Source: Maridesulfovibrio frigidus DSM 17176
GTDB taxonomy: Bacteria > Desulfobacterota > Desulfovibrionia > Desulfovibrionales > Desulfovibrionaceae
DNA length: 64,000 bases
Reading direction: 5' to 3'
NCBI RefSeq assembly: GCF_000711735.1
Contig: NZ_JONL01000004.1
Coordinates: 248,001-312,000 of the forward strand
Position numbers and translations under genes: made by a program
Shown: piece after piece, positions 53,486 to 60,245 of the stretch
Layout: the number at the start of each line of letters is the position of its first letter
How positions within the stretch are numbered: the stretch's first letter is position 1
The notes under the pieces: model-generated
The model's input: only the letters and a program-made list of their open reading frames with translations
Databases searched by the model: none
Told to the model about the DNA's origin: nothing

Positions 53486-53513
53486 TTGACCAAAAACGGT
53501 GGTTTGTTAGACT
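53486..53513 (+). promoter_or_regulatory. Sigma70-type promoter of nrdD
   Basis: TTGACC (53486-53491), 16 bases, then TAGACT (53508-53513); same hexamers and spacing as for nrdJ. The start of transcription is expected near 53520, giving a leader of about 375 nt. Confidence 0.75.
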
Positions 53514-53532
53514 CCCCTAAGTTGATTTTGCA

Positions 53533-53652
53533 CTTCAGGAGTCCAATTTTTTTGGACCTCGAAAAGAAAACCCGGTTAAATTCCGGGGCGGTTCTGCCGC
53601 TGTAAACTTTATCCCTTTCAGGGTGAAGAAAAGCCAGCCTCTCTGCCTGAAG
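53533..53652 (+). promoter_or_regulatory. Cobalamin riboswitch-like aptamer, nrdD leader
   Basis: P1 is CTTCAGG (53533-53539) with CCTGAAG (53646-53652), identical to the nrdJ copy. The core reads ACCCGGTTAAATTCCGG, then GGCGGTTCTGCCGCTGTAA, and AAGCCAG-N6-TGCC (B12-box framework). The variable arm is CCCT/AGGG here and TTAAC/GTTAA in nrdJ: different sequence, both paired. Control of a B12-independent enzyme by cobalamin fits known riboswitch logic. Confidence 0.83.
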
Positions 53653-53875
53653 CATGTCTGTTTTTTTAACAGACATTTTCCATTTTCCGGATGTGCCTGT
53701 ATTTCTGATACTTAAGGCCATTCGGCCCACAAAAAGTCCTGCGGGATGCGCCTTCCGGGCCGCCTGCGCCACAAGCTCATACCTTATTCTCCAATGCGGG
53801 AGCCTTGCATGTCAGCAACTTTTCGTTGCGATATCGCTAGTGTTTTGTACTGTGGGCAAAGGTTTGTGCGGACAA
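53653..53875 (+). promoter_or_regulatory. Conserved structured leader RNA downstream of the aptamer (nrdD copy)
   Basis: Aligns along its whole length with 7429-7652. Seen helices are ATGTCTGTT/AACAGACAT (53654-53676), CCGGATG/CATTCGG (53687-53693 with 53719-53725, one G-U), CGGCCC/GGGCCG, CTCC/GGAG (53789-53802), GCAAC/GTTGC (53815-53829) and a long-range CCACA/TGTGG. TACCT (53780-53784) can pair with the AGGTA ribosome site (53885-53889). Invariant unpaired blocks such as CCTTATTCTCCA and GATATCGCTAG suggest tertiary or ligand contacts. Confidence 0.75.
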
Positions 53876-53895
53876 CCCCTTAACAGGTAGTATTG

Positions 53896-55986
53896 ATGCC
53901 AAAACAAATTTTGAAACGTGACGGAAGACTTGAGTCCTGGTCTACAGAAAGAATTTCTGAAGCAATTTTTAAAGCACTTAAAGCTAGCGGAATTAAAGAT
54001 CCTTTACTCGGCAAGCGCTTAGGTAAAAAAGTTGAGAAGAAACTTGCTGGTATGGACGTTCCAGAACAGGAAACTGTTCAGGATATGGTACAGTTAGTAC
54101 TGATGGAAAGTCGTTTATATTCCGTTGCGGAACGTTATATTATATATCGCGAAAAAAGACGTGAACTGCGTAAGCAGGATGAAACTTACCTAGACATTAC
54201 AGGAACTATTGAAAGCTATCTTGATCGTTCAGATTGGCGTGTTAACGAAAACTCAAATATGGGCCATTCCTTTCAGGGATTGATGCTTCACATGTCGGGT
54301 GCTGTGCAGGCTCGTTACTGCCTTGAAAAATATCCTGAAGAAATCAGACAGGCTCATGAGCATGGTTACTTCCATATTCATGACCTTTCTTTCGGACTTG
54401 CCGGATACTGCGCTGGCTGGTCTTTGCGTGATCTTTTGATTGAAGGTTTCGGCATTCCCGGTCGTTGTTGCTCTGCTCCTGCTAAACATTTTGATTCCAT
54501 TACCGGACAGATTGTTAACTTTCTTGGAACTTTGCAGAATGAATGGGCGGGTGCGCAGGCATTCAATAATGTAGATACATATCTCGCTCCATTCGTTAGG
54601 AATGATGGGCTTGAGTATCCCCGCGTTAAGCAGATTGTTCAGAAACTTATTTTCAACTTGAATACTACTTCCCGTTGGGGCGGGCAGAGTCCTTTCACTA
54701 ACTTTACTTTTGATATGGTTCCCCCGAAACATATCGCTAGCGAGCCTGTGATCATCGGCGGAAAGTTCCAAGATACCACTTACGGTGATTACGCTGTTGA
54801 AATGGAAATGATCAACAAAGCTTTCGTCGAAGTAATGCTTGAAGGCGATGCTGACGGACGTATTTTCTCCTTCCCGATTCCCACGTACAACGTAACTCCT
54901 GATTTCCCATGGGAAACAGAAGTTGGTGAATTGCTCTTGGAAATGACTGCTAAATACGGCGCTCCTTACTTCCAGAACTTCATCAATTCTGACCTGAACC
55001 CTGAAGATGTTCGTTCCATGTGTTGTCGTCTTCAGATGGATGTTCGCGAAATCCGCAAAAAGACAGGCGGTCTATTTGGAGCTGGCGATCTGACTGGTTC
55101 TATCGGTGTTGTTACCTTGAATTTGCCTAAGCTTGCTTATCTTGCTCAGGGTGAAGAAGATTTCCTTGATCTTGTCGCTGAGTATGCGACTCTTGCTAAG
55201 GATTCTCTCGAGTTCAAACGCAAGCTTGTTTCCGCTAACTTTGAAAGCGGAATGTTCCCATTCTCACAGCATTATCTGAAGAACGGGTTTAAAGGCCACT
55301 TCAGCACCATCGGCCTTATCGGTGGTAATGAAGCATGTCAGAACTTGCTCGGTAAGGGCATTGATACTGACGGCGGCGTAAGACTGATGCAGCGTGTTTT
55401 GAATCACCTGCGCGAGCTTGTTGTCGAATTTCAGGAAGAAACAGATAATCTGTACAACCTTGAGGCAACTCCGGGTGAAGGAACATGTTACCGCTTAGCT
55501 AAGATTGATAAGAATCTTTACGCGGATATTTACACTTCAGGTGATGATGTTCCTTACTACACCAACTCAACTTTGCTGCCTGTTGGTGCCACAGAAGATG
55601 TTGTTTATGCTCTAGAGCATCAGGACAAGTTGCAGACTTTGTACAACGGCGGAACAGTGTTCCATACTTTCCTCGGGGAAGCCGTTTCCGAAACTGCCGC
55701 TCTTCGCAATTTCATAATTAAAGCTATGACGAATACTAAGATTCCTTATATCTCAGTAACCCCTACATTCTCAATCTGTGAAGATCATGGATACCTTTAC
55801 GGTGAGCATTTCGAATGCCCAACCTGCGGTAAAGATGCAGAAGTATACACACGTATTGTCGGTTACTACCGCCCTGTCAGTCGCTGGAATAAGGGCAAGC
55901 AGGAAGAGTACAGAGAAAGAGCCGAATACGGTCATTCTTCTTGTGAGTGTGATACATCAGGTGGAGTAGTTGTTAAGGAACTTTAA
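53896..55986 (+). CDS. nrdD: Anaerobic (class III) ribonucleoside-triphosphate reductase
   Basis: 696 residues from the ATG at 53896 (AGG eight bases upstream). An N-terminal ATP-cone (about 1-95: PKQILKRDGRLESWSTERISEAIFKAL) gives allosteric control. The catalytic barrel follows, with SMCCRLQ and GIDTDGG segments. The C-terminus has the zinc-site cysteines (SICEDHG...CPTCG) and the glycyl-radical motif RIVGYYRPVSRWNKGKQEE (Gly near 656). It reduces NTPs under strict anaerobiosis after activation by the radical-SAM enzyme NrdG. nrdG is not adjacent and not in this window. Expression is governed by the B12-riboswitch-like leader; a terminator follows the gene. Confidence 0.96.
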   Translation: MPKQILKRDGRLESWSTERISEAIFKALKASGIKDPLLGKRLGKKVEKKLAGMDVPEQETVQDMVQLVLMESRLYSVAERYIIYREKRRELRKQDETYLDITGTIESYLDRSDWRVNENSNMGHSFQGLMLHMSGAVQARYCLEKYPEEIRQAHEHGYFHIHDLSFGLAGYCAGWSLRDLLIEGFGIPGRCCSAPAKHFDSITGQIVNFLGTLQNEWAGAQAFNNVDTYLAPFVRNDGLEYPRVKQIVQKLIFNLNTTSRWGGQSPFTNFTFDMVPPKHIASEPVIIGGKFQDTTYGDYAVEMEMINKAFVEVMLEGDADGRIFSFPIPTYNVTPDFPWETEVGELLLEMTAKYGAPYFQNFINSDLNPEDVRSMCCRLQMDVREIRKKTGGLFGAGDLTGSIGVVTLNLPKLAYLAQGEEDFLDLVAEYATLAKDSLEFKRKLVSANFESGMFPFSQHYLKNGFKGHFSTIGLIGGNEACQNLLGKGIDTDGGVRLMQRVLNHLRELVVEFQEETDNLYNLEATPGEGTCYRLAKIDKNLYADIYTSGDDVPYYTNSTLLPVGATEDVVYALEHQDKLQTLYNGGTVFHTFLGEAVSETAALRNFIIKAMTNTKIPYISVTPTFSICEDHGYLYGEHFECPTCGKDAEVYTRIVGYYRPVSRWNKGKQEEYRERAEYGHSSCECDTSGGVVVKEL

Positions 55987-56017
55987 ATGATTTAGGTTCG
56001 CAAAATTAATGATAATC

Positions 56018-56052
56018 AGGCCCGGAAGAGAATTCTCTTTCGGGCCTTTTTT
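56018..56052 (+). terminator. Terminator of nrdD
   Basis: AGGCCCG and CGGGCCT arms, continued by GAAGAGAATTCTCTTT self-pairing, then TTTTTT. Confidence 0.88.
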
Positions 56053-56157
56053 ATTACAAATCTGGTTTGAAATATTTTTTATGCAAGGCCTTGCAGAAGT
56101 TCACATGCAAGGTTAATTTGTATGTCTGAACAGTAAAAATTTAACCTTCGACTAAAT

Positions 56158-56388
56158 ATGATATTATCTGCCAGTCAAATACGGGCCTTGCGCCAGAGAA
56201 ACGATGAAGAGCTTCGCAAAGGGAATTTTGCGAAGCACGGATATCCGGCGAATACAATTCAGGACTTGCTCCAGACTGTTGAAGCGCTAAAAAGCGAAAA
56301 AAAGAAATGGAAAAAAGTTGCTCAAGAACGTGGAGAGCTGCTAGGGAGACTCACGGGTATGCTTGATGAGTTTAACAAGCAGAGATAG
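56158..56388 (+). CDS. Small coiled-coil protein of unknown function
   Basis: 76 residues, highly charged and helical. IRALRQRNDEELRKGNFAKHGYPANTIQDLLQTVEALKSEKKKWKKVAQERGELLGRLTGMLDEFNKQR suggests a short N-terminal helix and a C-terminal coiled coil of about 45 residues. It has no weak shadow-ORF features: it sits in an otherwise empty interval between two terminators. However, no clear ribosome site is seen before 56158. Function cannot be assigned. Confidence 0.6.
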   Translation: MILSASQIRALRQRNDEELRKGNFAKHGYPANTIQDLLQTVEALKSEKKKWKKVAQERGELLGRLTGMLDEFNKQR

Positions 56389-56412
56389 GTTGGAGATTGG
56401 TGTAATTTTTTA

Positions 56413-56449
56413 GCCCCGCTTTGTAAAAACAAGGCGGGGATTCTTTTGA
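56413..56449 (+). terminator. Terminator after the small coiled-coil gene
   Basis: CCCCGC(T)TTGT and ACAAGGCGGGG around AAAA, then ATTCTTTTG. Confidence 0.8.
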
Positions 56450-56485
56450 CGAAATGCGGTTACTAATAAAAGTGAGATTTTATCT

Positions 56486-57421
56486 ATGTATTTTCCTGTC
56501 TCCGGCGTTGAAGTAAACCCCCTTATTCCACCGCTTGTGGCGTTCGTGGTGTCCTTTTTTACTTCGATGGGAGGCGTTTCAGGCGCGTTTTTATTAATGC
56601 CTTTTCAGATGTCATTTCTCGGTTACACTTCCCCTTCAGTTTCAGGGACAAATCAGCTTTTTAATATTGTAGCTATTCCTTCCGGTGTGTTGCGGTATAT
56701 TCGTGAAGGCCGCATGGTGTGGCCTCTAGCAATAGTTGTTACTGTCGGAACGTTGCCCGGCGTGCTTGTAGGGGCAATTGTCCGTGTTAGATGGTTGCCG
56801 GATCCTGCCGCGTTTAAGCTGTTTGCTGCAGCCGTATTGCTGTGGATCGGAGTCAAACTGGCGTTCAGCATCCTCAAAAAGGAAAGTGGTGGAAGCAAAG
56901 CGACAGAAGAAAAATTTCAGAAGATGGCTAAAGAACAAATTCATGCAAAGATGAACGGTGAAAATCTTCCAGCCGTTAAGGTTCTAAAATTTTCTGTTTC
57001 ACGTATAAGCTATGGATTTTACGGTGAAGTTTACGACTGCTCGACACTCGGCCTCCTCTCATTATCTCTAATTGTGGGAGTCGTTGGTGGGATTTACGGT
57101 ATTGGCGGCGGCTCGTTTATAGCTCCTTTTTTTGTGACTTTATTTGGGCTACCGATTTATACTGTTGCCGGGGCCGCACTCATGGGGACCTTTGTGACTT
57201 CGGTTGCTGGAGTTATATTTTATCAAGTAATTGCTCCGTATTATCCGAATATGTCCATTGCGCCAGATTGGTCGCTTGGTATTCTTTTCGGCCTTGGCGG
57301 TATGGCGGGTATGTATTTCGGAGCGCGTTGTCAGAAGTTTTTTCCTGCCAAGTATATTAAATGGATGCTGACAGTGATTATAATATTTACTGCCGGCAAG
57401 TACATCAGCGAGTTTTTCTAG
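56486..57421 (+). CDS. TSUP (TauE/SafE) family membrane permease
   Basis: 311 residues, about eight membrane segments in two halves. Each half begins with a Gly-rich helix typical of TSUP proteins (FFTSMGGVSGAFLLMPFQMSFLGY; GVVGGIYGIGGGSFIAPFFVTLFGLP). The family moves sulfite, sulfonates or other sulfur anions. A hydrophilic loop of about 60 residues (KKESGGSKATEEKFQKMAKEQIHAKMNGE) separates the halves. The stop is two bases before the start of the ferredoxin gene, so translation is coupled and the two probably act together, plausibly in sulfur-anion traffic in a sulfate reducer. Confidence 0.88.
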   Translation: MYFPVSGVEVNPLIPPLVAFVVSFFTSMGGVSGAFLLMPFQMSFLGYTSPSVSGTNQLFNIVAIPSGVLRYIREGRMVWPLAIVVTVGTLPGVLVGAIVRVRWLPDPAAFKLFAAAVLLWIGVKLAFSILKKESGGSKATEEKFQKMAKEQIHAKMNGENLPAVKVLKFSVSRISYGFYGEVYDCSTLGLLSLSLIVGVVGGIYGIGGGSFIAPFFVTLFGLPIYTVAGAALMGTFVTSVAGVIFYQVIAPYYPNMSIAPDWSLGILFGLGGMAGMYFGARCQKFFPAKYIKWMLTVIIIFTAGKYISEFF

Positions 57422-57423
57422 AT

Positions 57424-58737
57424 ATGGGACATATTATTGGGAAAGATATTTATCGGCAGTTGGGCCAAAAGGTAGATAATACCACGGTTCGTATGCCTTG
57501 GTCCGAACCTCTACAGAAGCTGTTAAAGTCTCTTTATTCTCCGGCGGAAGCGGATCTTATTGTCCGCATGCCTTACCGTCCTTCCTCTATTTTGCGCATA
57601 TCAGAGATCACTGGTGTTGATGCACGCAAACTTCGGCCCATGCTTGAGAATATGTGCTCAAAAGGGCTGGTCTGCGATATGTGGGAGAAGGATGAATATC
57701 AATATATGATAAGCCCTTTCGTGATCGGTTTTTTTGAATTCACCATGATGCGGACAGGCGATAATCTAGATTCTAAAAAGTGGGCTGAGCTATTTCAGAG
57801 CTACATGTTCGGAGACAGCTCTTTTATTGATGCGAATTTTGGAGATGGACAGCAAATTTCGGTCATGCGCGCTATTCCCCATGAAGAAACTATTCGCGAT
57901 GTGGATCATGTTGAAATCCTCGATTATGAGAAAGCGTCTGCCTTGATCGCAGAGCAGGATCTATTCGCCGTAGGTTTATGCTCTTGCCGTCATGAAAAGA
58001 TGCACCTTGGTAAGCAGGGTTGTGATGTGGATCTTGAAACCTGCACTTCCATGGGAGATGCGGCTCAGTTTTTAATTCGAAATAAATTTGCGCGTGAAAT
58101 ACCGCGCGGCGAGATGTTAGATATTCTGGCTAGATCCAAAGATCTGGGATTCACACTTTCAACTGACAACGTTAAGCAGAATGCCGGATTCATATGCCAT
58201 TGCTGTGGATGTTGCTGCAACTTGATGCAGGGTATAAAATATTCTGGCTACCCGGGGATGCTTGTATCTTCGTCTTTCATAGCGAGCTGTGATGTTGAAA
58301 GCTGTAACGGCTGTGGACTATGCGTCAAAGCTTGTCCAATTGATGCTATAGCTCTACGTGAAAGGGCGGATGTGAATTCTTCTGAGTTGTATAATTTAAC
58401 TGAATCTAAAGCGAAAAAGCAAAAGTATGCTGAGATAAATACGAAGCTTTGTCTTGGGTGCGGGGTCTGTGCGCTAAAGTGCAAGACCGGATCATTACAG
58501 ATGGATAAGCGTGAGCAGAAAGTTATTCATCCCGAGGATAGTTTTGAGCGGGTGATCTTGCAATCCCTTGAACGGGGCACGTTGCAGAATCTTATTTTCG
58601 ATAATCCGAATAGCCGGAGTGAATCTTTTATGCGGGCTGTTGTTGGTGGATTTTTAAAACTTTCGCCCGTGAAAAAAGGGCTTATGAGTGAAGCTTTGCG
58701 GTCCCGTTTTTTGGATGCGATAAAGTCGAAAGGATAA
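57424..58737 (+). CDS. 4Fe-4S ferredoxin-type protein with an N-terminal winged-helix-like part
   Basis: 437 residues from the ATG at 57424; an upstream in-frame ATG at 57361 lies inside the permease gene. Residues about 35-110 resemble a winged helix (PYRPSSILRISEITGVDARKLRPMLENMCSKGLVCDMWEKDEY). The centre has GLCSCRHEKMH and ICHCCGCCCNLM cysteine groups, followed by two ferredoxin motifs CNGCGLCVKACP and CLGCGVCALKC. No DNA-binding role is implied, as this arrangement occurs in cytosolic electron-transfer proteins of sulfate reducers. It is coupled to the TSUP permease. Redox partner and reaction unknown. Confidence 0.82.
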   Translation: MGHIIGKDIYRQLGQKVDNTTVRMPWSEPLQKLLKSLYSPAEADLIVRMPYRPSSILRISEITGVDARKLRPMLENMCSKGLVCDMWEKDEYQYMISPFVIGFFEFTMMRTGDNLDSKKWAELFQSYMFGDSSFIDANFGDGQQISVMRAIPHEETIRDVDHVEILDYEKASALIAEQDLFAVGLCSCRHEKMHLGKQGCDVDLETCTSMGDAAQFLIRNKFAREIPRGEMLDILARSKDLGFTLSTDNVKQNAGFICHCCGCCCNLMQGIKYSGYPGMLVSSSFIASCDVESCNGCGLCVKACPIDAIALRERADVNSSELYNLTESKAKKQKYAEINTKLCLGCGVCALKCKTGSLQMDKREQKVIHPEDSFERVILQSLERGTLQNLIFDNPNSRSESFMRAVVGGFLKLSPVKKGLMSEALRSRFLDAIKSKG

Positions 58738-58768
58738 AAGTCCGGAAAACTTATCGCTTTCCGGACTT
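58738..58768. terminator. Bidirectional terminator
   Basis: AAGTCCGGAAA (58738-58748) and TTTCCGGACTT (58758-58768), perfect 11-bp arms between two convergent genes. Confidence 0.85.
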
Positions 58769-58782
58769 CTGTTATTCATTTG

Positions 58783-59247
58783 CTACTGGATAGGAGCTTC
58801 GTTTTTTTCTTTTTCCTGATCAGCCGCGATTTGTGAAAGTTTTGCGCGAATATAATCGCTTGCAATATTTCCCTGCTCGTCATCTTGAGTGGGCGCGTAT
58901 TCAGAAATATCGTCGGCTACTTGTTTTTCCATGCGCTCAGATTCCATGAACATGATGTAGATGAGAACAATTGCGGAATCGTTTTCAACTGTGCCGCTAC
59001 ATAGCTCATCAATTTGATTTTGCGGCACTGTTTCGAGAAGTCTGTCTATGAACATTACTGCCCATTTATCGTATAATTCCGAGATGGTCGGGATCATACT
59101 CTTAATGCTGCTGGTCGCTTTTTCATCTATATTGGGCATGGTTAAGGTGATGAACTCACCGATTGCATCCTGTCTTGCGGATTCGTTGTGAGTGCATTTT
59201 TCCATGATGATTGCGTGGATATATTCTCTGATTTTTGCTTCTTCCAT
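58783..59247 (-). CDS. Acidic helical protein of unknown function
   Basis: 154 residues, acidic, predicted all-helical, without signal peptide or membrane segment (MEEAKIREYIHAIIMEKCTHNESARQDAIGEFITLTMP...VLIYIMFMESERMEKQVADDISEYAPTQDDEQGNIASDYIRAKLSQIAADQEKEK). AAGGGA precedes the ATG at 59247. I recognise no family. It is monocistronic and convergent with the ferredoxin gene; nothing in the context points to a role. Confidence 0.6.
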   Translation of the reverse strand: MEEAKIREYIHAIIMEKCTHNESARQDAIGEFITLTMPNIDEKATSSIKSMIPTISELYDKWAVMFIDRLLETVPQNQIDELCSGTVENDSAIVLIYIMFMESERMEKQVADDISEYAPTQDDEQGNIASDYIRAKLSQIAADQEKEKNEAPIQ

Positions 59248-59475
59248 TTTACTTTCCCTTATGCTGCAAAATTTTGATCGGTGTTAGTTATTAGCTTCGT
59301 GAGGTGAATACTAGAAAGATTCTCAGCAGGCAACCGTGTTGATAGCTGTTGATTGACCTACTCTTTTGGTGGTAAGTCGCTTTAAGTTAAATACGATTAT
59401 AATAATTTTTGAAATTTAATACTAATAGATATTCGGATGCTCAAGGCCGTTTTATGTACAGGAGATGACGAACTG

Positions 59476-60237
59476 ATGGTTAATGGTAAAAAAGTTGTAA
59501 TGGTGATGCCTGCTTATAACGCTTCATCTACCCTAAAGAAAACGTTGGATGAATTGCCCACTGATGTAGTGGATGAAATTTTGCTTGTCGATGATTGCAG
59601 CCGCGATGATACCGTTACACAGGCTGAAAGCTTAGGCATTAAAACCGTAGTTCATATCTGTAATACTGGGTACGGCGGCAATCAGAAAACTTGTTACAAC
59701 ACTGCTCTTAAAATGGGTGCGGATGTTGTTGTCATGGTTCATCCTGACTACCAGTACACACCGCTGATTATTTCAGCCATGGTATCGCCCATTGCAAACG
59801 GTGTTTTTGATTGTATGCTCGGGTCTCGTATTCTAGGTACAGGCGCACGCAAGGGCGGAATGCCTCTCTATAAATATGTAGCAAACCGTTTTCTTACCTT
59901 TTTCCAGAACATGATGGTCGGTTACAATCTTTCAGAGTACCACACAGGCTATCGCGCTTTTTCTCGCGAACTGCTTGAAAGTATCCCTTTTGACGAAAAT
60001 GATGATGATTTTGTTTTTGATAATCAGATGCTTTGTCAGGTTATTTATGCCGGATTTGATATTGGCGAGGTGACTTGCCCTACACGTTATATGGATGACT
60101 CTTCTTCCATCAGTTTTAAGCGTTCCGTTAAGTACGGGCTTGGAGTGCTCAGGTGTTCCTGCGAAACAGCCCTTCATAAGCTTGGATGGATGAAATGTGA
60201 ATTTCTTAAGTCGATTGAACCTCGTAAAGACAGATAG
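59476..60237 (+). CDS. GT2-family glycosyltransferase (DPM1-like)
   Basis: 253 residues from the ATG at 59476 with GGAG (59461-59464) upstream; the frame is open to 59437. KVVMVMPAYNASSTLKKTLDELPTDVVDEILLVDDCSRDDTV is the GT-A nucleotide-sugar binding start, with the metal-binding acidic motif near VVMVHPDYQYTP. There is no C-terminal membrane part. Such enzymes often charge a polyprenyl phosphate with a sugar, as in dolichyl-phosphate mannose synthase. The next gene is a GT-C/TPR protein that would use such a lipid-linked donor, so the pair may form a glycosylation route. Confidence 0.85.
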   Translation: MVNGKKVVMVMPAYNASSTLKKTLDELPTDVVDEILLVDDCSRDDTVTQAESLGIKTVVHICNTGYGGNQKTCYNTALKMGADVVVMVHPDYQYTPLIISAMVSPIANGVFDCMLGSRILGTGARKGGMPLYKYVANRFLTFFQNMMVGYNLSEYHTGYRAFSRELLESIPFDENDDDFVFDNQMLCQVIYAGFDIGEVTCPTRYMDDSSSISFKRSVKYGLGVLRCSCETALHKLGWMKCEFLKSIEPRKDR

Positions 60238-60245
60238 GCTCGCAT

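Noticed and set aside
53279-53520. NrdR boxes at the ribonucleotide reductase promoters
   Set aside because: No pair of ACAC-W-ATAT-type palindromes was seen upstream of nrdD or nrdJ; the conserved sites are a 19-mer and DnaA-box-like sequences.
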